A DNA stretch of 64,000 bases from Vibrio cincinnatiensis (GTDB lineage: Bacteria; Pseudomonadota; Gammaproteobacteria; Enterobacterales; Vibrionaceae): assembly GCF_022113815.1 (NCBI RefSeq), contig NZ_SGOM01000007.1:124001-188000 (forward strand), written 5' to 3'. The position numbers and the translations under genes are program-made. Every line of letters starts with the position of its first letter. The first letter of the stretch is position 1. The notes beneath the pieces are model-generated. The model was not told the origin of the DNA. It was given only the letters and a program-made list of their open reading frames with translations, and searched no databases. Positions 1 to 9,742 of this stretch are shown in pieces.

Positions 1-935
1 AGTTGTGGGAGAGATTTAATCTCAATTCGCCATCCTTCATCATCGGTTAGATGCCAGTGAAAGGTATTAAACTTATAGTGGGCTAATTGGTTTATGAGCC
101 GCTTTACTTCCTCAATACTATAAAAATGGCGAGCACAATCGAGCATCATTCCTCGGTATGAGAAGCGGGGATGATCCTCGATACTGACTTGCGGAAAAGT
201 TAACCCTTGTTGATCGGAATTAGCGAGTTGTAACAAGCTGGCACTGGCGTGAATAAACCCTTGCTGGCTACTGGCATCGACTCGAATGCTCTCTTGGTTA
301 ATGTTGAGATGGTAGCAACCTTCATTAAGAATAGGGTTTAACCGATAGGTAATACCGATCGCCTTGTCGCCCATCAACGTAAAATGGTGTAAGTGCTTGA
401 GTTCTTCCGCTAACCAACAAGCGGCAGCGTCTGCCTGAGGGGTTTGTATATCCATCGAATGCTCAGGCGTGAGCTGGAATACTCCTTGATGTTGCTTTAT
501 CTGATTTGGGTATGGGATTAAACATAATTTAGCGGCTTCTACTGGTGGGAGTTCACTGCGCTCTCGGTAGGGGGAGGCCAGAGCAATAGGGGTAACGATG
601 ACGGAGTGGCGAGTAACAGGATGCGCTCCATTTAGTTGGATAAAGGCTTCTTTAAGGCCATCACTGTAAAAATGGAAAGGCGCTGTTTTTACACTGAATT
701 CGCAGTAAAAATGCCGATTGGCAGCCAGTATTTCTTGCGCTGGAATGAGGGAACAAAAACTACCAACTTGCTGTAATTGACCCTGAGTTACTGTATCAAC
801 TTCAATGTAACGCTCAATCGAAAAATGCAAGCTCCAATCATGTAGATCTTGATCACTTAGGTTATGTAATGTTAGACCAAAACGGCAATGAGAAGGCTGT
901 TCTGAGAGTACCGCTAAGTCTATTCGATAGTTCAT
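1..935 (-). CDS. GH20 beta-N-acetylhexosaminidase (chitobiase), 3' end cut by window
   Basis: About 311 N-terminal residues are visible, starting MNYRIDLAVLSEQ; the rest lies before position 1. No signal peptide is seen, so the enzyme is probably cytoplasmic. The order is an N-terminal beta-rich domain, then a GH20b-like domain (around residues 150-245), then the start of the GH20 barrel with the family segments RGMMLDCARHFYS and FNTFHWHLTDDEGWR. The second contains the H-x-T-D-D-E-G signature. The enzyme should split GlcNAc from chitobiose brought in by the neighbouring ABC transporter. It is the last visible gene of the operon, three bases after the kinase gene. The family is clear; exact substrate preference cannot be read from the sequence. 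Confidence 0.9.
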   Translation of the reverse strand, partial: MNYRIDLAVLSEQPSHCRFGLTLHNLSDQDLHDWSLHFSIERYIEVDTVTQGQLQQVGSFCSLIPAQEILAANRHFYCEFSVKTAPFHFYSDGLKEAFIQLNGAHPVTRHSVIVTPIALASPYRERSELPPVEAAKLCLIPYPNQIKQHQGVFQLTPEHSMDIQTPQADAAACWLAEELKHLHHFTLMGDKAIGITYRLNPILNEGCYHLNINQESIRVDASSQQGFIHASASLLQLANSDQQGLTFPQVSIEDHPRFSYRGMMLDCARHFYSIEEVKRLINQLAHYKFNTFHWHLTDDEGWRIEIKSLPQ

Positions 936-938
936 ATC

Positions 939-1820
939 CTATCCTTTATACAAGTTGTGTTCAGGTTTGCCAGCAAACATTAATGCGCCTTCAATCGCAT
1001 CAAATTGGGCTGGGACAATCCATTGTTGAACGGGGGGAGAGAGCCAATCGACGATGCGTTCAGCAATGCTGCCCATTAAACAAAACTGTGTGGCCCCTTT
1101 GGCTCGAAGCGCAAAGATAAACATTTCCATATCACGAGCCGTTTTTTTGAGAAGCTCAATGGCGAGTGAATCACCTTGCTCTGCAAATAAAAAAACTTGT
1201 GGGCAGAATTGGCCATAATCTCGGGGAAGTGCGTTTTTAGACCAAGAAACAACGCGATCGATATCATCAGAAAAATGAGCGAAGATGGCGTCACTCAGCG
1301 CCGTTGCCGGGCGAATGCCATCATAAATTAAGACTAATTGTTGAATAAGATGTAGCCCCATTGCGGCTCCGCTCCCTTGATCGGAAATAGGGAACTCCCT
1401 TCCGCCCACAACATGTTGTTGACCTTGGTGAATGAATAAGCCACAAGATCCGGTGCCTGCGATCATAATTGCACCCTCTTCACCGTTATGGGCACCTAAA
1501 CAAGCCCCGTAGGCATCGGTATTGAGAGTTATAGAGGCGAATGGATGAGGCTGCTGCATAAATTTAATCCAGCTTGTTTGATGTTCAGCACCAGCAAGTG
1601 CTAACCCAAGATGCATGTGAGAAAAGTGTTGCTTATTTAATCCACCTTGTTGAGCTGCTTGGTTAATGGCCGCGATGATCGACTGCATTGATGATTCAAC
1701 GCCGAGCAAGATATTGGCACTTCCACTCTTTCCTTCACCGATGAGTGTTCCGTTTTGGTCTCGAATTCTGGCTCGACATGAAGTTCCTCCCCCATCGATG
1801 CCTACATAGTAAATCATCAT
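939..1820 (-). CDS. gspK: glucosamine/N-acetylglucosamine kinase, BadF/BadG/ROK-like ATPase family
   Basis: Encodes about 293 residues beginning MMIYYVGIDGGGTSCRA, with the phosphate-1 motif GIDGGGT at the N terminus and a second ATP-binding stretch IAGTGSCGLF in the middle. The reading frame is open further upstream, but the ATG at 1820 overlaps the stop of the preceding gene (ATGA coupling) and has AAGGAAG about 8 bases before it, so I chose that start. The homologue at the same place in V. cholerae was described as a glucosamine-specific kinase; GlcNAc kinase is the alternative. The product would phosphorylate the amino sugar released by the hexosaminidase and feed it to GlcN-6-P metabolism. 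Confidence 0.85.
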   Translation of the reverse strand: MMIYYVGIDGGGTSCRARIRDQNGTLIGEGKSGSANILLGVESSMQSIIAAINQAAQQGGLNKQHFSHMHLGLALAGAEHQTSWIKFMQQPHPFASITLNTDAYGACLGAHNGEEGAIMIAGTGSCGLFIHQGQQHVVGGREFPISDQGSGAAMGLHLIQQLVLIYDGIRPATALSDAIFAHFSDDIDRVVSWSKNALPRDYGQFCPQVFLFAEQGDSLAIELLKKTARDMEMFIFALRAKGATQFCLMGSIAERIVDWLSPPVQQWIVPAQFDAIEGALMFAGKPEHNLYKG

Positions 1821-3544
1821 TGACCGCTTCCTTGTTCGGGTAAAAAGTGGACAAATTGACAAGTGATCGCTAATAGATACCATGCCGCGTGAGGGAGCCA
1901 TTGTTCACCCCAGCGCCAGTTTTGCAGCATGTCTTCTTTTTGATCGACGGGGTTAAAGGCGATATCGGTTTCATCTTCAAAGCCAGCAGTGATGCCATTG
2001 CAGATCCCCCCTTTGGCGTTAAAAAATCCTAAATGGGGCAAATAGTCTGGGTTATTTCGACCATGCCCATCGAGCATACACATGTCGTAAGGGTTAAGTC
2101 CTAAAATCCAATTCAATGCATCATTGGCTAAACCAAGTAGTGAGGATTGAGTGTTTACGTCACTTAAATAAGGTTGGGCAAGGTAAGCCATGGCAGCGAG
2201 AGAGGCTAAGCGAGCATTTTCTCCCTGCCACCAATAACCGCTTTCGTTGTCGTGAGCGATAAAAAAAGCGGAGCGTTTATTCCCTTGAGTATCACAAACA
2301 TACTGCCGTGGATAACCAAAAGGATTATGAACTTGCTGAGTGATAGCCAGTTCAAATTGGCAAGCCCGTTCAACCACTTGCTGAATGTTTTTTTTATGGT
2401 TTGCACTCGTTTCGATAGCCAGATATTCACACAAAGCAATCACAGGCAATCCAGCTTCAGTGCCATGATAGTAAGGACGTGATCCATTGTGGTTGGCAGA
2501 CCAAAAATACGTTTGTTGTTCATCACTGCGTTGTCGGGCCGACAGGCGTTGAGCCCAGTCTCGTGCTTCTAACTGGTATTGTTCTTGTTTCGTCGTACGA
2601 TAAAGCTCGCAACAGGCCAGTAAGGCACAATATTCATCAATGATATTTTCTTGCCCATCATCTAAGTAAGAGAGGTTATGGGTTTTTAAATGGTGATATC
2701 CCCGTTCTGCCGCAGCAAGGTAGTCTTGACTAGAGTAATCCCCGCTGATCTCTAGCCTTGCTGCAGCCGCTAAAGCGGCGATCGCCATGCCACCGCCTTG
2801 ACGAAATCCTGCTTGATATTGTGCCGATTTATGCCCTTGTTGAGTTGAATAGGCACAGATCTCCCGTTGCTTAATCTCTTTGCTCCATTGATCAAAGACG
2901 GTCATGTAAAAAAAACCCTCGGCGTTTTGCATTCGAACGAGAAAATCAGCACCAAACAACGCTTCTTCCATGAGACGAGTGCGAGAAAATGCAGCAAAAC
3001 CCGAGTGATGCTTTAAAAGCGCTAACCCTTTGAGCATGTTCCAGACCACCATTGGTGTTTGTTGTGGGTTCAAATAGTTAGCGTAAGAAAGGTGGCTTAA
3101 GTATTTACTTACGTCACCAGAAGCATCGTACCAGCCTCCATGCACATCGGCAGTGGTTTGAGTGCCTAGAAGCGGTACGTGCTTGTCTTGCTTATCAAAA
3201 ATGCCAGAGCATCGTTGTGATTTAAAATAGTGCAGTAAATCTGAAAAGGTAGATTGCATCAGTAACCCTTGCTGAATAACAAAGCAAGGGGACTGAGTGT
3301 TATCAACACAGAGATAAAACCTCCCTTCCTGAGTGATGTGAGAAAAGTCGAGCTGATGAAAATGGCCTTGATGCCAATTATCGACTCGCCCACCATATTT
3401 GATAGCAATATGAGCGACAGTTTGGTAACTATGAGCACACACCAACCTCGCTTCTTCAGTATATAAACCAGAGCTATAGGTCAGTAATATGGCTTGTTTG
3501 GGACCAAAAGTTTCATAGCCAATATGGTTGGTGAGCAATTGCAT
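1817..3544 (-). CDS. bglA: glycoside hydrolase family 9 protein, beta-glucosidase/chitobiose-operon hydrolase
   Basis: Encodes 575 residues with no signal peptide. Residues 1-90 resemble the immunoglobulin-like CelD N-terminal domain of GH9 enzymes. The catalytic (alpha/alpha)6 region follows, with the GGWYDASGDVSKYL segment carrying the conserved Asp residues. A C-terminal block around DETDIAFNP carries the likely acid Glu. The V. cholerae homologue has been reported as an unusual cytoplasmic beta-glucosidase acting on cellobiose-type glucosides. In this operon a role on chitobiose or partly deacetylated disaccharides is also possible. It sits 63 bases after the ATPase gene and overlaps the kinase gene by 4 bases. 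Confidence 0.85.
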   Translation of the reverse strand: MQLLTNHIGYETFGPKQAILLTYSSGLYTEEARLVCAHSYQTVAHIAIKYGGRVDNWHQGHFHQLDFSHITQEGRFYLCVDNTQSPCFVIQQGLLMQSTFSDLLHYFKSQRCSGIFDKQDKHVPLLGTQTTADVHGGWYDASGDVSKYLSHLSYANYLNPQQTPMVVWNMLKGLALLKHHSGFAAFSRTRLMEEALFGADFLVRMQNAEGFFYMTVFDQWSKEIKQREICAYSTQQGHKSAQYQAGFRQGGGMAIAALAAAARLEISGDYSSQDYLAAAERGYHHLKTHNLSYLDDGQENIIDEYCALLACCELYRTTKQEQYQLEARDWAQRLSARQRSDEQQTYFWSANHNGSRPYYHGTEAGLPVIALCEYLAIETSANHKKNIQQVVERACQFELAITQQVHNPFGYPRQYVCDTQGNKRSAFFIAHDNESGYWWQGENARLASLAAMAYLAQPYLSDVNTQSSLLGLANDALNWILGLNPYDMCMLDGHGRNNPDYLPHLGFFNAKGGICNGITAGFEDETDIAFNPVDQKEDMLQNWRWGEQWLPHAAWYLLAITCQFVHFLPEQGSGQ

Positions 3545-3572
3545 TTAACTTCTCCGCACTTCACACAAAAAG

Positions 3573-3594
3573 TGCGCTCAATCAACTGAGCGCA
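3573..3594 (-). terminator. intercistronic stem-loop between ABC ATPase and bglA
   Basis: Perfect 8-base arms TGCGCTCA / TGAGCGCA with a 6-base loop. On the minus strand the hairpin is followed by CTTTTTG. It may be a partial terminator or an mRNA-processing hairpin separating transporter genes from catabolic genes. Confidence 0.6.
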
Positions 3595-3607
3595 AAGTAT
3601 TATCTTG

Positions 3608-4603
3608 TTAGTTTTCGTATAGATAACAGCGAACAAAGTGGTTGTCCGACAATTGGGTGACCGATGGCAATGCTTCTCGACATTTATCGCTAGCATGTAA
3701 GCAGCGCCCGGCAAATGGACAGCCAAGTGAATCGGGGGTCCAGAGTGGAATTTCCCCTTTATTACCTTTCAGCTTTTCATGGATCGATTTTTTCGGATCG
3801 GGAACGGCAGAAACAAGAAGCTGAGTATAAGGATGCTGCGGATCGTGAATGATCTCATCAGTATCTCCCCATTCAACCATATGTCCGACATACATCACGG
3901 CAAGGTCTTCTGCGATATAGCGTGCCGTTGCAATATCATGAGTGATGTAAAGTAGAGACATCTGTTTTTCAAACTTCATCTCTTCCATCAAGTTGAGTAC
4001 CCCAGCACGAATAGATACATCCAGCATTGAGGTGGGTTCATCTGCAAGTACGACTTCTGCACCTACGGCGATATTTCGCGCTAAGTTGACCCGTTGTCGT
4101 TGTCCACCTGAAAGTTGGTGCGGGTATTTTTCGGCTGTTTCTTTGGGAGGAATCAGTCCAACTTGTTCAAGTAGGTCATAAACACGTTCTTGCAGTTCTT
4201 TCTTATTACCCGGTGTTACTTTTTTATGGATCAGTAACGGCCGAGCAATATGGTGAAAAATGGTATGCGTAGGGTTGAGTGATCCAAAAGGATCTTGCCA
4301 GACCATTTGTACACCTTCTCGGTAGTGCATCAGCTCTTTACGGGATTTTATGCCTAAAATATCCTTCCCTTTATATTCAATCGTACCTGAGGTTGGGGCA
4401 TACATTTTGGCAATCATTTTTGCGGTGGTTGATTTACCCGAGCCAGATTCTCCTACGACGGATAGACCACGGCTTTTGTACATTTTGAATGATACGTCGT
4501 TAATGGCACGCATCATGGGTTGTTTCAGAGCATTACTGTTGATCGGGAAATCTTTGACTAAGTTTTTCCCTTCCACTAACAGCTCACCTAATGCTTTACT
4601 CAT
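3608..4603 (-). CDS. chitobiose ABC transporter ATP-binding protein (OppF/DppF type)
   Basis: Encodes 331 residues. Walker A is GESGSGKST, the signature is LSGGQRQR, and Walker B ends in VVLADEP. The C-terminal oligopeptide/dipeptide-type extension has the conserved Cys run CPFAGRCLHASDKC, which in this family can hold an Fe-S cluster. It is one of two ATPases that power import of (GlcNAc)2 through the two permeases encoded just upstream. Position and order match the V. cholerae chb operon. The family also includes peptide importers, so the sugar substrate is inferred from context. Confidence 0.9.
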   Translation of the reverse strand: MSKALGELLVEGKNLVKDFPINSNALKQPMMRAINDVSFKMYKSRGLSVVGESGSGKSTTAKMIAKMYAPTSGTIEYKGKDILGIKSRKELMHYREGVQMVWQDPFGSLNPTHTIFHHIARPLLIHKKVTPGNKKELQERVYDLLEQVGLIPPKETAEKYPHQLSGGQRQRVNLARNIAVGAEVVLADEPTSMLDVSIRAGVLNLMEEMKFEKQMSLLYITHDIATARYIAEDLAVMYVGHMVEWGDTDEIIHDPQHPYTQLLVSAVPDPKKSIHEKLKGNKGEIPLWTPDSLGCPFAGRCLHASDKCREALPSVTQLSDNHFVRCYLYEN

Positions 4604-4642
4604 AATTGTCTCCAGAAATACGGTTATTGCCTGTGTCGCAGC

Positions 4643-5626
4643 CTATAGTTTTACTTGGGTTATCGGTTCGCCATAAAGATGGCAATTTGAGAACCGATTC
4701 GGCTCGATCTGGCGTAACTCTGTGGGCACTTTGGTGCAGGCTTCGTGGACGCGATCACAACGGGCCTGAAAGCGACAACCTTTCGGTATTTCAAGCAAGT
4801 TCAATGGGTTGCCAGGAATTCCTGTCAGTTTCGTTTTGGGCCCTGTTAATGGAGGGAAAGAACTACCCAACCCTTTGGTATAAGGGTGGAAAGGGCTTTC
4901 CAAAATTTGCTTGGATGGTGCGACTTCTATCAGCTCACCTGAATACATGATGCCAATGCGATCTGAAAACTCGACCATCAAAGACAAGTCATGTGTGATG
5001 AATAAAATAGAAAATCCAAACTCTTCTTTTAAGGCATAGATCTTTTGCAATATTTCCCGTTGAACGACCACATCGAGTGCGGTTGTTGGTTCATCCATGA
5101 TGATCATTTTGGGGTTTAATGCTAAAGCTATCGCAATAACCAGACGCTGACGCATACCACCAGAAAATTGATGTGGGTAGTCATTTAATCGGCTTGGGTG
5201 AATATCGACAATTTCGAGTAGCCCTTCTGCTCGACGTTTGGCTTGTGCGCGAGTCATCGATGTATGACGCATAATCACATCACAGAATTGTTCTTCCATG
5301 GTGAGAACCGGGTTAAGTGCGTTCATTGCACTTTGGAATACCATGGACATTTCATTCCAGCGGAAAGATTGCATACGGTCATCACTGTATTTCAGGATGT
5401 TTTCACCGTTGAAAATGACCTCGCCTCCGGTGATAAATGCGGGCGGCTTATGCAGGCGCATCAACGAGAAAGCAACAGTGGATTTACCACAACCGGATTC
5501 GCCTGCTAGGCCAAATACTTCGCCGGGGGCAATATCAAAGCTGACATTGTTACAAGCTCGGACATCGCCGGCATCCGTAATGTAGTCAACGCAAAGGTTA
5601 CGGATTGAGATTAGTGGTTCAGTCAT
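4643..5626 (-). CDS. chitobiose ABC transporter ATP-binding protein (OppD/DppD type)
   Basis: Encodes 327 residues with Walker A GESGCGKST, signature FSGGMRQR and Walker B MIIMDEP. The C-terminal Cys-rich extension CRFQARCDRVHEAC is typical of the Opp/Dpp branch. The start ATG lies 2 bases after the permease stop, so the two are translationally close. It pairs with the second ATPase gene downstream to form the nucleotide-binding heterodimer of the chitin-disaccharide importer. Confidence 0.9.
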   Translation of the reverse strand: MTEPLISIRNLCVDYITDAGDVRACNNVSFDIAPGEVFGLAGESGCGKSTVAFSLMRLHKPPAFITGGEVIFNGENILKYSDDRMQSFRWNEMSMVFQSAMNALNPVLTMEEQFCDVIMRHTSMTRAQAKRRAEGLLEIVDIHPSRLNDYPHQFSGGMRQRLVIAIALALNPKMIIMDEPTTALDVVVQREILQKIYALKEEFGFSILFITHDLSLMVEFSDRIGIMYSGELIEVAPSKQILESPFHPYTKGLGSSFPPLTGPKTKLTGIPGNPLNLLEIPKGCRFQARCDRVHEACTKVPTELRQIEPNRFSNCHLYGEPITQVKL

Positions 5627-5628
5627 GA

Positions 5629-6654
5629 TTATTTATCTCCGCTCCAAATGGCTGGTTGAGGTTCTAGTACTGGTTTACGCTGACGTTTGTCTTGCTTAGC
5701 CAGTTTTTTCCAGCGCTTCATTCCTTTGTGAGAACGTAATTGCGGGTTGGCAATTTCATCGACAGCAAAGTTAAGCAGGGCTAAACCTGTTACCAATAAG
5801 GTCAAGGATATACAGGGGGCTAACAGTTCCCACCAAGCACCAATCAACATGGAAGATGAGGTTTGTACGTTATACAACATGATGCCCCAGCTAATGGTGT
5901 TAGGATCACCTAAACCAAGGAAGGAGATTGTCGCTTCCATCATGATGGCGTACATAACCGAACCAATGAAACTGGCCCCGACAATGGAAATGAGATTGGG
6001 TAAAATTTCAACAAAGATAATTCGCCAAGAGGATTCCCCAAGCACTTCAGCGGCTTTTACAAACTCTTTTTCTCTGAGAGCCATGGTTTGGGCTCGAACA
6101 ACCCGTGCACCCCAAGCCCAGGAGGTACAGCCGATAATCAGAGCGATGGTTAATGGCCCAGCCTGTCCAATGAAGGCTGCAACGACAAACAGCAGAGGAT
6201 ATTGGGGAATAACCAGCATGATGTTCATCGCGGCGGTTAAAAAGTCATCAATCTTACCACCAAAGTAGCCAGCAGAGACGCCGATGACCGTAGCAAGAAA
6301 GCAGACCGTCATCCCGGCACCAAAGCCAACAGCAAGAGAAACTCGCGCACCGTAAGCCACTTGAGCCCAAACATCACGTCCCATTCGGGTTGTTCCTAAA
6401 GCGTGGTTTTCTTTTTTCGACATCGCCAATTTACGACGATCATTGGCTAGATTTTCAGCTACCCATCCATCAGGGCTAGCTTTGGCCGCTTTCACAATAA
6501 AACTCGGATATTCATGGGGGGTCCCCGTACGTTTATCCGGTGCATGTTGTGTGATAAGAGGAGCAAATACCGCCATTAATAGAAATAGGCTGAGAATTGT
6601 CACGCCAAGCATCGCCATTCGGTTGCCGCGAAGTAGTTTCCATAGTGCTTTCAT
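5629..6654 (-). CDS. chitobiose ABC transporter permease (OppC/DppC type)
   Basis: Encodes 341 residues. There is an N-terminal membrane segment near residues 15-36, then a long periplasmic loop with the family motif HALGTTRMGRDVW. Five further membrane helices follow, and an EAA-type loop around VRAQTMALREKEFVKAAEVL that contacts the ATPases. The C terminus is a basic cytoplasmic tail rich in Lys and Arg. It lies 2 bases after the other permease gene and is part of the same operon. Confidence 0.9.
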   Translation of the reverse strand: MKALWKLLRGNRMAMLGVTILSLFLLMAVFAPLITQHAPDKRTGTPHEYPSFIVKAAKASPDGWVAENLANDRRKLAMSKKENHALGTTRMGRDVWAQVAYGARVSLAVGFGAGMTVCFLATVIGVSAGYFGGKIDDFLTAAMNIMLVIPQYPLLFVVAAFIGQAGPLTIALIIGCTSWAWGARVVRAQTMALREKEFVKAAEVLGESSWRIIFVEILPNLISIVGASFIGSVMYAIMMEATISFLGLGDPNTISWGIMLYNVQTSSSMLIGAWWELLAPCISLTLLVTGLALLNFAVDEIANPQLRSHKGMKRWKKLAKQDKRQRKPVLEPQPAIWSGDK

Positions 6655-6656
6655 AA

Positions 6657-7643
6657 TTATTTGCCTCCCTTACGTAAGCGAGGATCGAGCACAACATAGA
6701 GCATGTCGGCTAGTAGGTTAAAGAACAGCATAAAGAGCGTCATAATGATTAACTGACCTTGCAGTACTTGGTAATCACGTGCGGTGATGGCGTTAAACAG
6801 TACGGTGCCAAGTCCGGGATAGTTGAAGATAATTTCGATGATCAATTGTCCACCAATTGCCATACCTAAAGACATCGATAGCGCAGTGACACTGGGTAGC
6901 AACGCGTTGCGCGCGGCGTAGTTGAATACCACACGGTTTTCGCTCAACCCTTTCCCTTTCGCCATGGTGATATAGTCTTCTGCAAGTAGGTTGATCATAT
7001 TGTTGCGCATGTTGACTAAGAAACCACCAATTTGCACAATTGAGGCACAGAGAAGAGGGAGAACCGCATGGTAGCCGACATTTTTAATAAACTCCCAGCT
7101 TGTCCAGTCAGGCAGCGTTCCAGGGGTATAAGCATACCCAGTTGGAAACCATCTCAAGCCGATCGCAAAAGTAAACATGGCTAGCATAGCAATAACGACT
7201 TGTGGTACAGCCTGAATGACTAACATGCCAGGTGTAACAAACGTATCGTAGTAGCTACCCCGTTTCCACGCGGCAAAAATACCCAGAATGGAGCCAATTG
7301 AAAAAGAGATAATAACGGCGGTGCCCGCTAAAAAGAGCGACCAGCCAAAGGCACCGGCTAATAGTTCATTAACACTTAGCGGATAAAATTTGATTGAAGT
7401 ACCCAGCTCCCAACTAAGGATGCTCTTCATATAAGTAAAATACTGCATCAAGATTGGCCCATCAACGAATCCAAGCAATTGACGCATGGCTTCAATTCGT
7501 TCAGGCGTTACTTGTGTTGTAGCATGTGCGAACATCATGGTGACCGGATCACCTGGCATTGCTCGCGGTATAATAAAATTTAGTGTTGCTGCAACCAGCA
7601 ACGCGGCAAAATAGAATGACAAACGTCTTAAAAAATAACCCAT
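6657..7643 (-). CDS. chitobiose ABC transporter permease (OppB/DppB type)
   Basis: Encodes 328 residues, starting MGYFLRRLSFYFAALLVAA with the typical first membrane helix and the following segment IIPRAMPGDPV. Six membrane segments are expected. The EAA-like loop is near MAKGKGLSENRVVFNYA, and the C terminus ends DMLYVVLDPRLR as in DppB/OppB proteins. It is separated from the binding-protein gene by 160 bases that contain stem-loops, a common arrangement for keeping the binding protein in excess. Confidence 0.9.
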   Translation of the reverse strand: MGYFLRRLSFYFAALLVAATLNFIIPRAMPGDPVTMMFAHATTQVTPERIEAMRQLLGFVDGPILMQYFTYMKSILSWELGTSIKFYPLSVNELLAGAFGWSLFLAGTAVIISFSIGSILGIFAAWKRGSYYDTFVTPGMLVIQAVPQVVIAMLAMFTFAIGLRWFPTGYAYTPGTLPDWTSWEFIKNVGYHAVLPLLCASIVQIGGFLVNMRNNMINLLAEDYITMAKGKGLSENRVVFNYAARNALLPSVTALSMSLGMAIGGQLIIEIIFNYPGLGTVLFNAITARDYQVLQGQLIIMTLFMLFFNLLADMLYVVLDPRLRKGGK

Positions 7644-7713
7644 AACTCACACCTTACTCACCCAGTTTTCCTGATCTTTCATTCAGGTCGCTCCTTGCGA
7701 AATTAAGAGCGAG

Positions 7714-7791
7714 AAATCCCCTGACGACATGCGCCATACTTACAATGGATAAGCGAGGGGATTTTAAATAGCGGCGTAACAGGTACGCCGC
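7714..7791 (-). other. stem-loops between binding-protein and permease genes
   Basis: Two nested signals lie just after the binding-protein stop codon. GCGGCGTA / TACGCCGC (7771-7791) form an 8-base stem with a 5-base loop. A wider repeat pairs AAATCCCCT (7714-7722) with AGGGGATTT (7756-7764). Such hairpins often protect the upstream message from 3' decay, giving more binding protein than permease. That role is inferred. Confidence 0.6.
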
Positions 7792-7803
7792 CGAAATGAA
7801 CGT

Positions 7804-9474
7804 TTACTTAACTGGTTTTAAATCCAGTACGTGAAGTAGACGCTCTGGGATGCCAGCCCAAATACTTGGACGGCCCTTAGGATTTTCTTCGTTCCACCAT
7901 CCCGTAAAGCGAGTGGTGTTATATTGATACATCCAAGCACCAGAAAGCACAGGAATAGTGACTTGGTTTTCTGCAATGATCTTCTGAATACCATGAGCAA
8001 TTTCTAGCTGCTCATTTTTATCAGCAGTTTTGTAGAAGCTATCAAGTAGACTATCCAGTTTGCTGTTGGTGAAGTAGTGCATTGCAAAACGAGGCATTCC
8101 ATCACCTTTTTGTAATGCTGAGTTATAAGCACTGTTCCAATACGTGTAAGGGTCTGCACCGTGGAAATAGTTGGTGTAAGCTACATCGTAGTCACCTTCT
8201 AGCATTGCTTGGTTATATACAGCAAATTCAGGAGTACGAGCTCGAGCTTTAATGCCCACTTCTTGCAATTGTTCAACCGCTAGTTGAACGGTGTTGTTGA
8301 AATCTGTCCAACCGTTTGGTGATTGAATCAATAGTTCAAAAGATTTCCCTGATGGAGTTTCTACATAGCCATCACCATTGATGTCTTTAAAGCCCGCTTT
8401 GGCCAGCAATGCTTTTGAACCATCAACGTTATAGGTATTGAATCCTTTGTATTTATTATGAACTGCTTCATCTGACCATGATTGGAACGCATAACCTAGG
8501 CCTGATGCGAAGTCATTGACAGTGCCACCGCCGTAGAATGCGATATCAATGATGGTTTGACGATCCAATGCCATAGAGAAGGCACGACGGAAATCTACGT
8601 TAGTTAGTGCTTCTTTTTTCGCAGGATCTGGGTTTTTAAAGTTCACCATGAAAGATTGTGTACCCGCTGCTGGATACCAATAATGGTGTTTTGGACTTGC
8701 AGCGGCATAAGTACGATCAATGTCTGGAACAAAAGAAGATGTCCAGTCTAATTCTGAGTTAACAATCTTGCCCAGTAATTGGTCGTTGTTGGCGATTTGT
8801 GGTACGCGCAGACAATCTACTTCCAAGTTTGCAGCATCCCAATAATTTGGGTTACGGCACTGGATGTAAAGTTGTGGGGTAAAGGTATCGATTTCAGTAA
8901 ATGGTCCTGTCCCTACAGGGTTTTCGTTGGTAAAGGTTGCTGGATCTTTAACCTTTTTCCAAATGTGCTCTGCAACGATGGGTACCTGAGCAATTTCATA
9001 CGGTACGTTAGAGTTGGCTTCGCTTAAACGGAAACGTACTTTATAGTCATTGATCTTTTCAATGCTGGTCACCCATTTATTGATACCACGCTGATCAAGT
9101 TCAGGTTTCTCTTTGAGTAGGCCAAATGAGTAAACAACATCATTCGCACTGAAGCCTTTGCCGTCAGACCATTTTACGCCTTTACGAATATCGAAAGTGA
9201 CGCTCATTAAGTCATCTGACATTTTGAAGTTTTCTGCCAAACGCATTACTGGCGTATTGCCATGCATTTCATTAAAAACAACTAAAGGTTCATAGATAAA
9301 ATCAGTTGTGGTACGTAGGTTTGTCGCTAGGTAGGGGTTAAAGTTACGCACCATTGTAGGATAGAAATCTGGCACGATGGTCAGCTCACTGCGTGCAAAC
9401 GCTGGAGCGGAAACACTGCTGGCAGCGGCAATCACTGCTGCGGCTAGTGCTGTTTTTTTAATATTGGCAAGCAT
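7804..9474 (-). CDS. cbp: periplasmic chitin oligosaccharide binding protein (CBP), solute-binding family 5
   Basis: Encodes 556 residues. A Sec signal peptide spans about residues 1-27 with likely cleavage after SAPAFA. The mature protein has the SBP_bac_5 fold, with the family hallmark segments GVKWSDGKGFSANDVVYSF and NVDFRRAFSMALDRQ. It captures chitin oligosaccharides in the periplasm for the adjacent ABC transporter. In V. cholerae the homologue also holds the sensor ChiS inactive until chitin sugars appear; chiS is the next gene upstream here. It is the first gene of the operon, preceded by a long regulatory region. Confidence 0.92.
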   Translation of the reverse strand: MLANIKKTALAAAVIAAASSVSAPAFARSELTIVPDFYPTMVRNFNPYLATNLRTTTDFIYEPLVVFNEMHGNTPVMRLAENFKMSDDLMSVTFDIRKGVKWSDGKGFSANDVVYSFGLLKEKPELDQRGINKWVTSIEKINDYKVRFRLSEANSNVPYEIAQVPIVAEHIWKKVKDPATFTNENPVGTGPFTEIDTFTPQLYIQCRNPNYWDAANLEVDCLRVPQIANNDQLLGKIVNSELDWTSSFVPDIDRTYAAASPKHHYWYPAAGTQSFMVNFKNPDPAKKEALTNVDFRRAFSMALDRQTIIDIAFYGGGTVNDFASGLGYAFQSWSDEAVHNKYKGFNTYNVDGSKALLAKAGFKDINGDGYVETPSGKSFELLIQSPNGWTDFNNTVQLAVEQLQEVGIKARARTPEFAVYNQAMLEGDYDVAYTNYFHGADPYTYWNSAYNSALQKGDGMPRFAMHYFTNSKLDSLLDSFYKTADKNEQLEIAHGIQKIIAENQVTIPVLSGAWMYQYNTTRFTGWWNEENPKGRPSIWAGIPERLLHVLDLKPVK

Positions 9475-9742
9475 AGCTGTTCCTTACTATTTGCTTTCAT
9501 TTCACAAATGGATATGAATGTCATCATTGGATTAACACTCGCAACGACCTACCTCATTATGCTCATCATGCCGGAGGAGCAGGATGAAATGAGTGGCCTG
9601 TAGGCCTTTGGCAGGAGTAAGGAAACACCTTGTAGGAAAATTTATCAATTTCAATTCTCGTTAAAAACGTTAAAACAATGGTTAAGCTCGTCATTATCGT
9701 TAAAATTTGTTTGTTTAGCTCTAATTTGACTAAAAAACGAAC

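Noticed and set aside
1821..1901. Longer N terminus for the kinase gene
   Set aside because: The extra codons overlap the upstream gene, and the coupled ATG at 1820 has the ribosome-binding site.
5747..6268. Plus-strand frame of 173 codons
   Set aside because: Antisense to a well-supported permease gene; no start signal.
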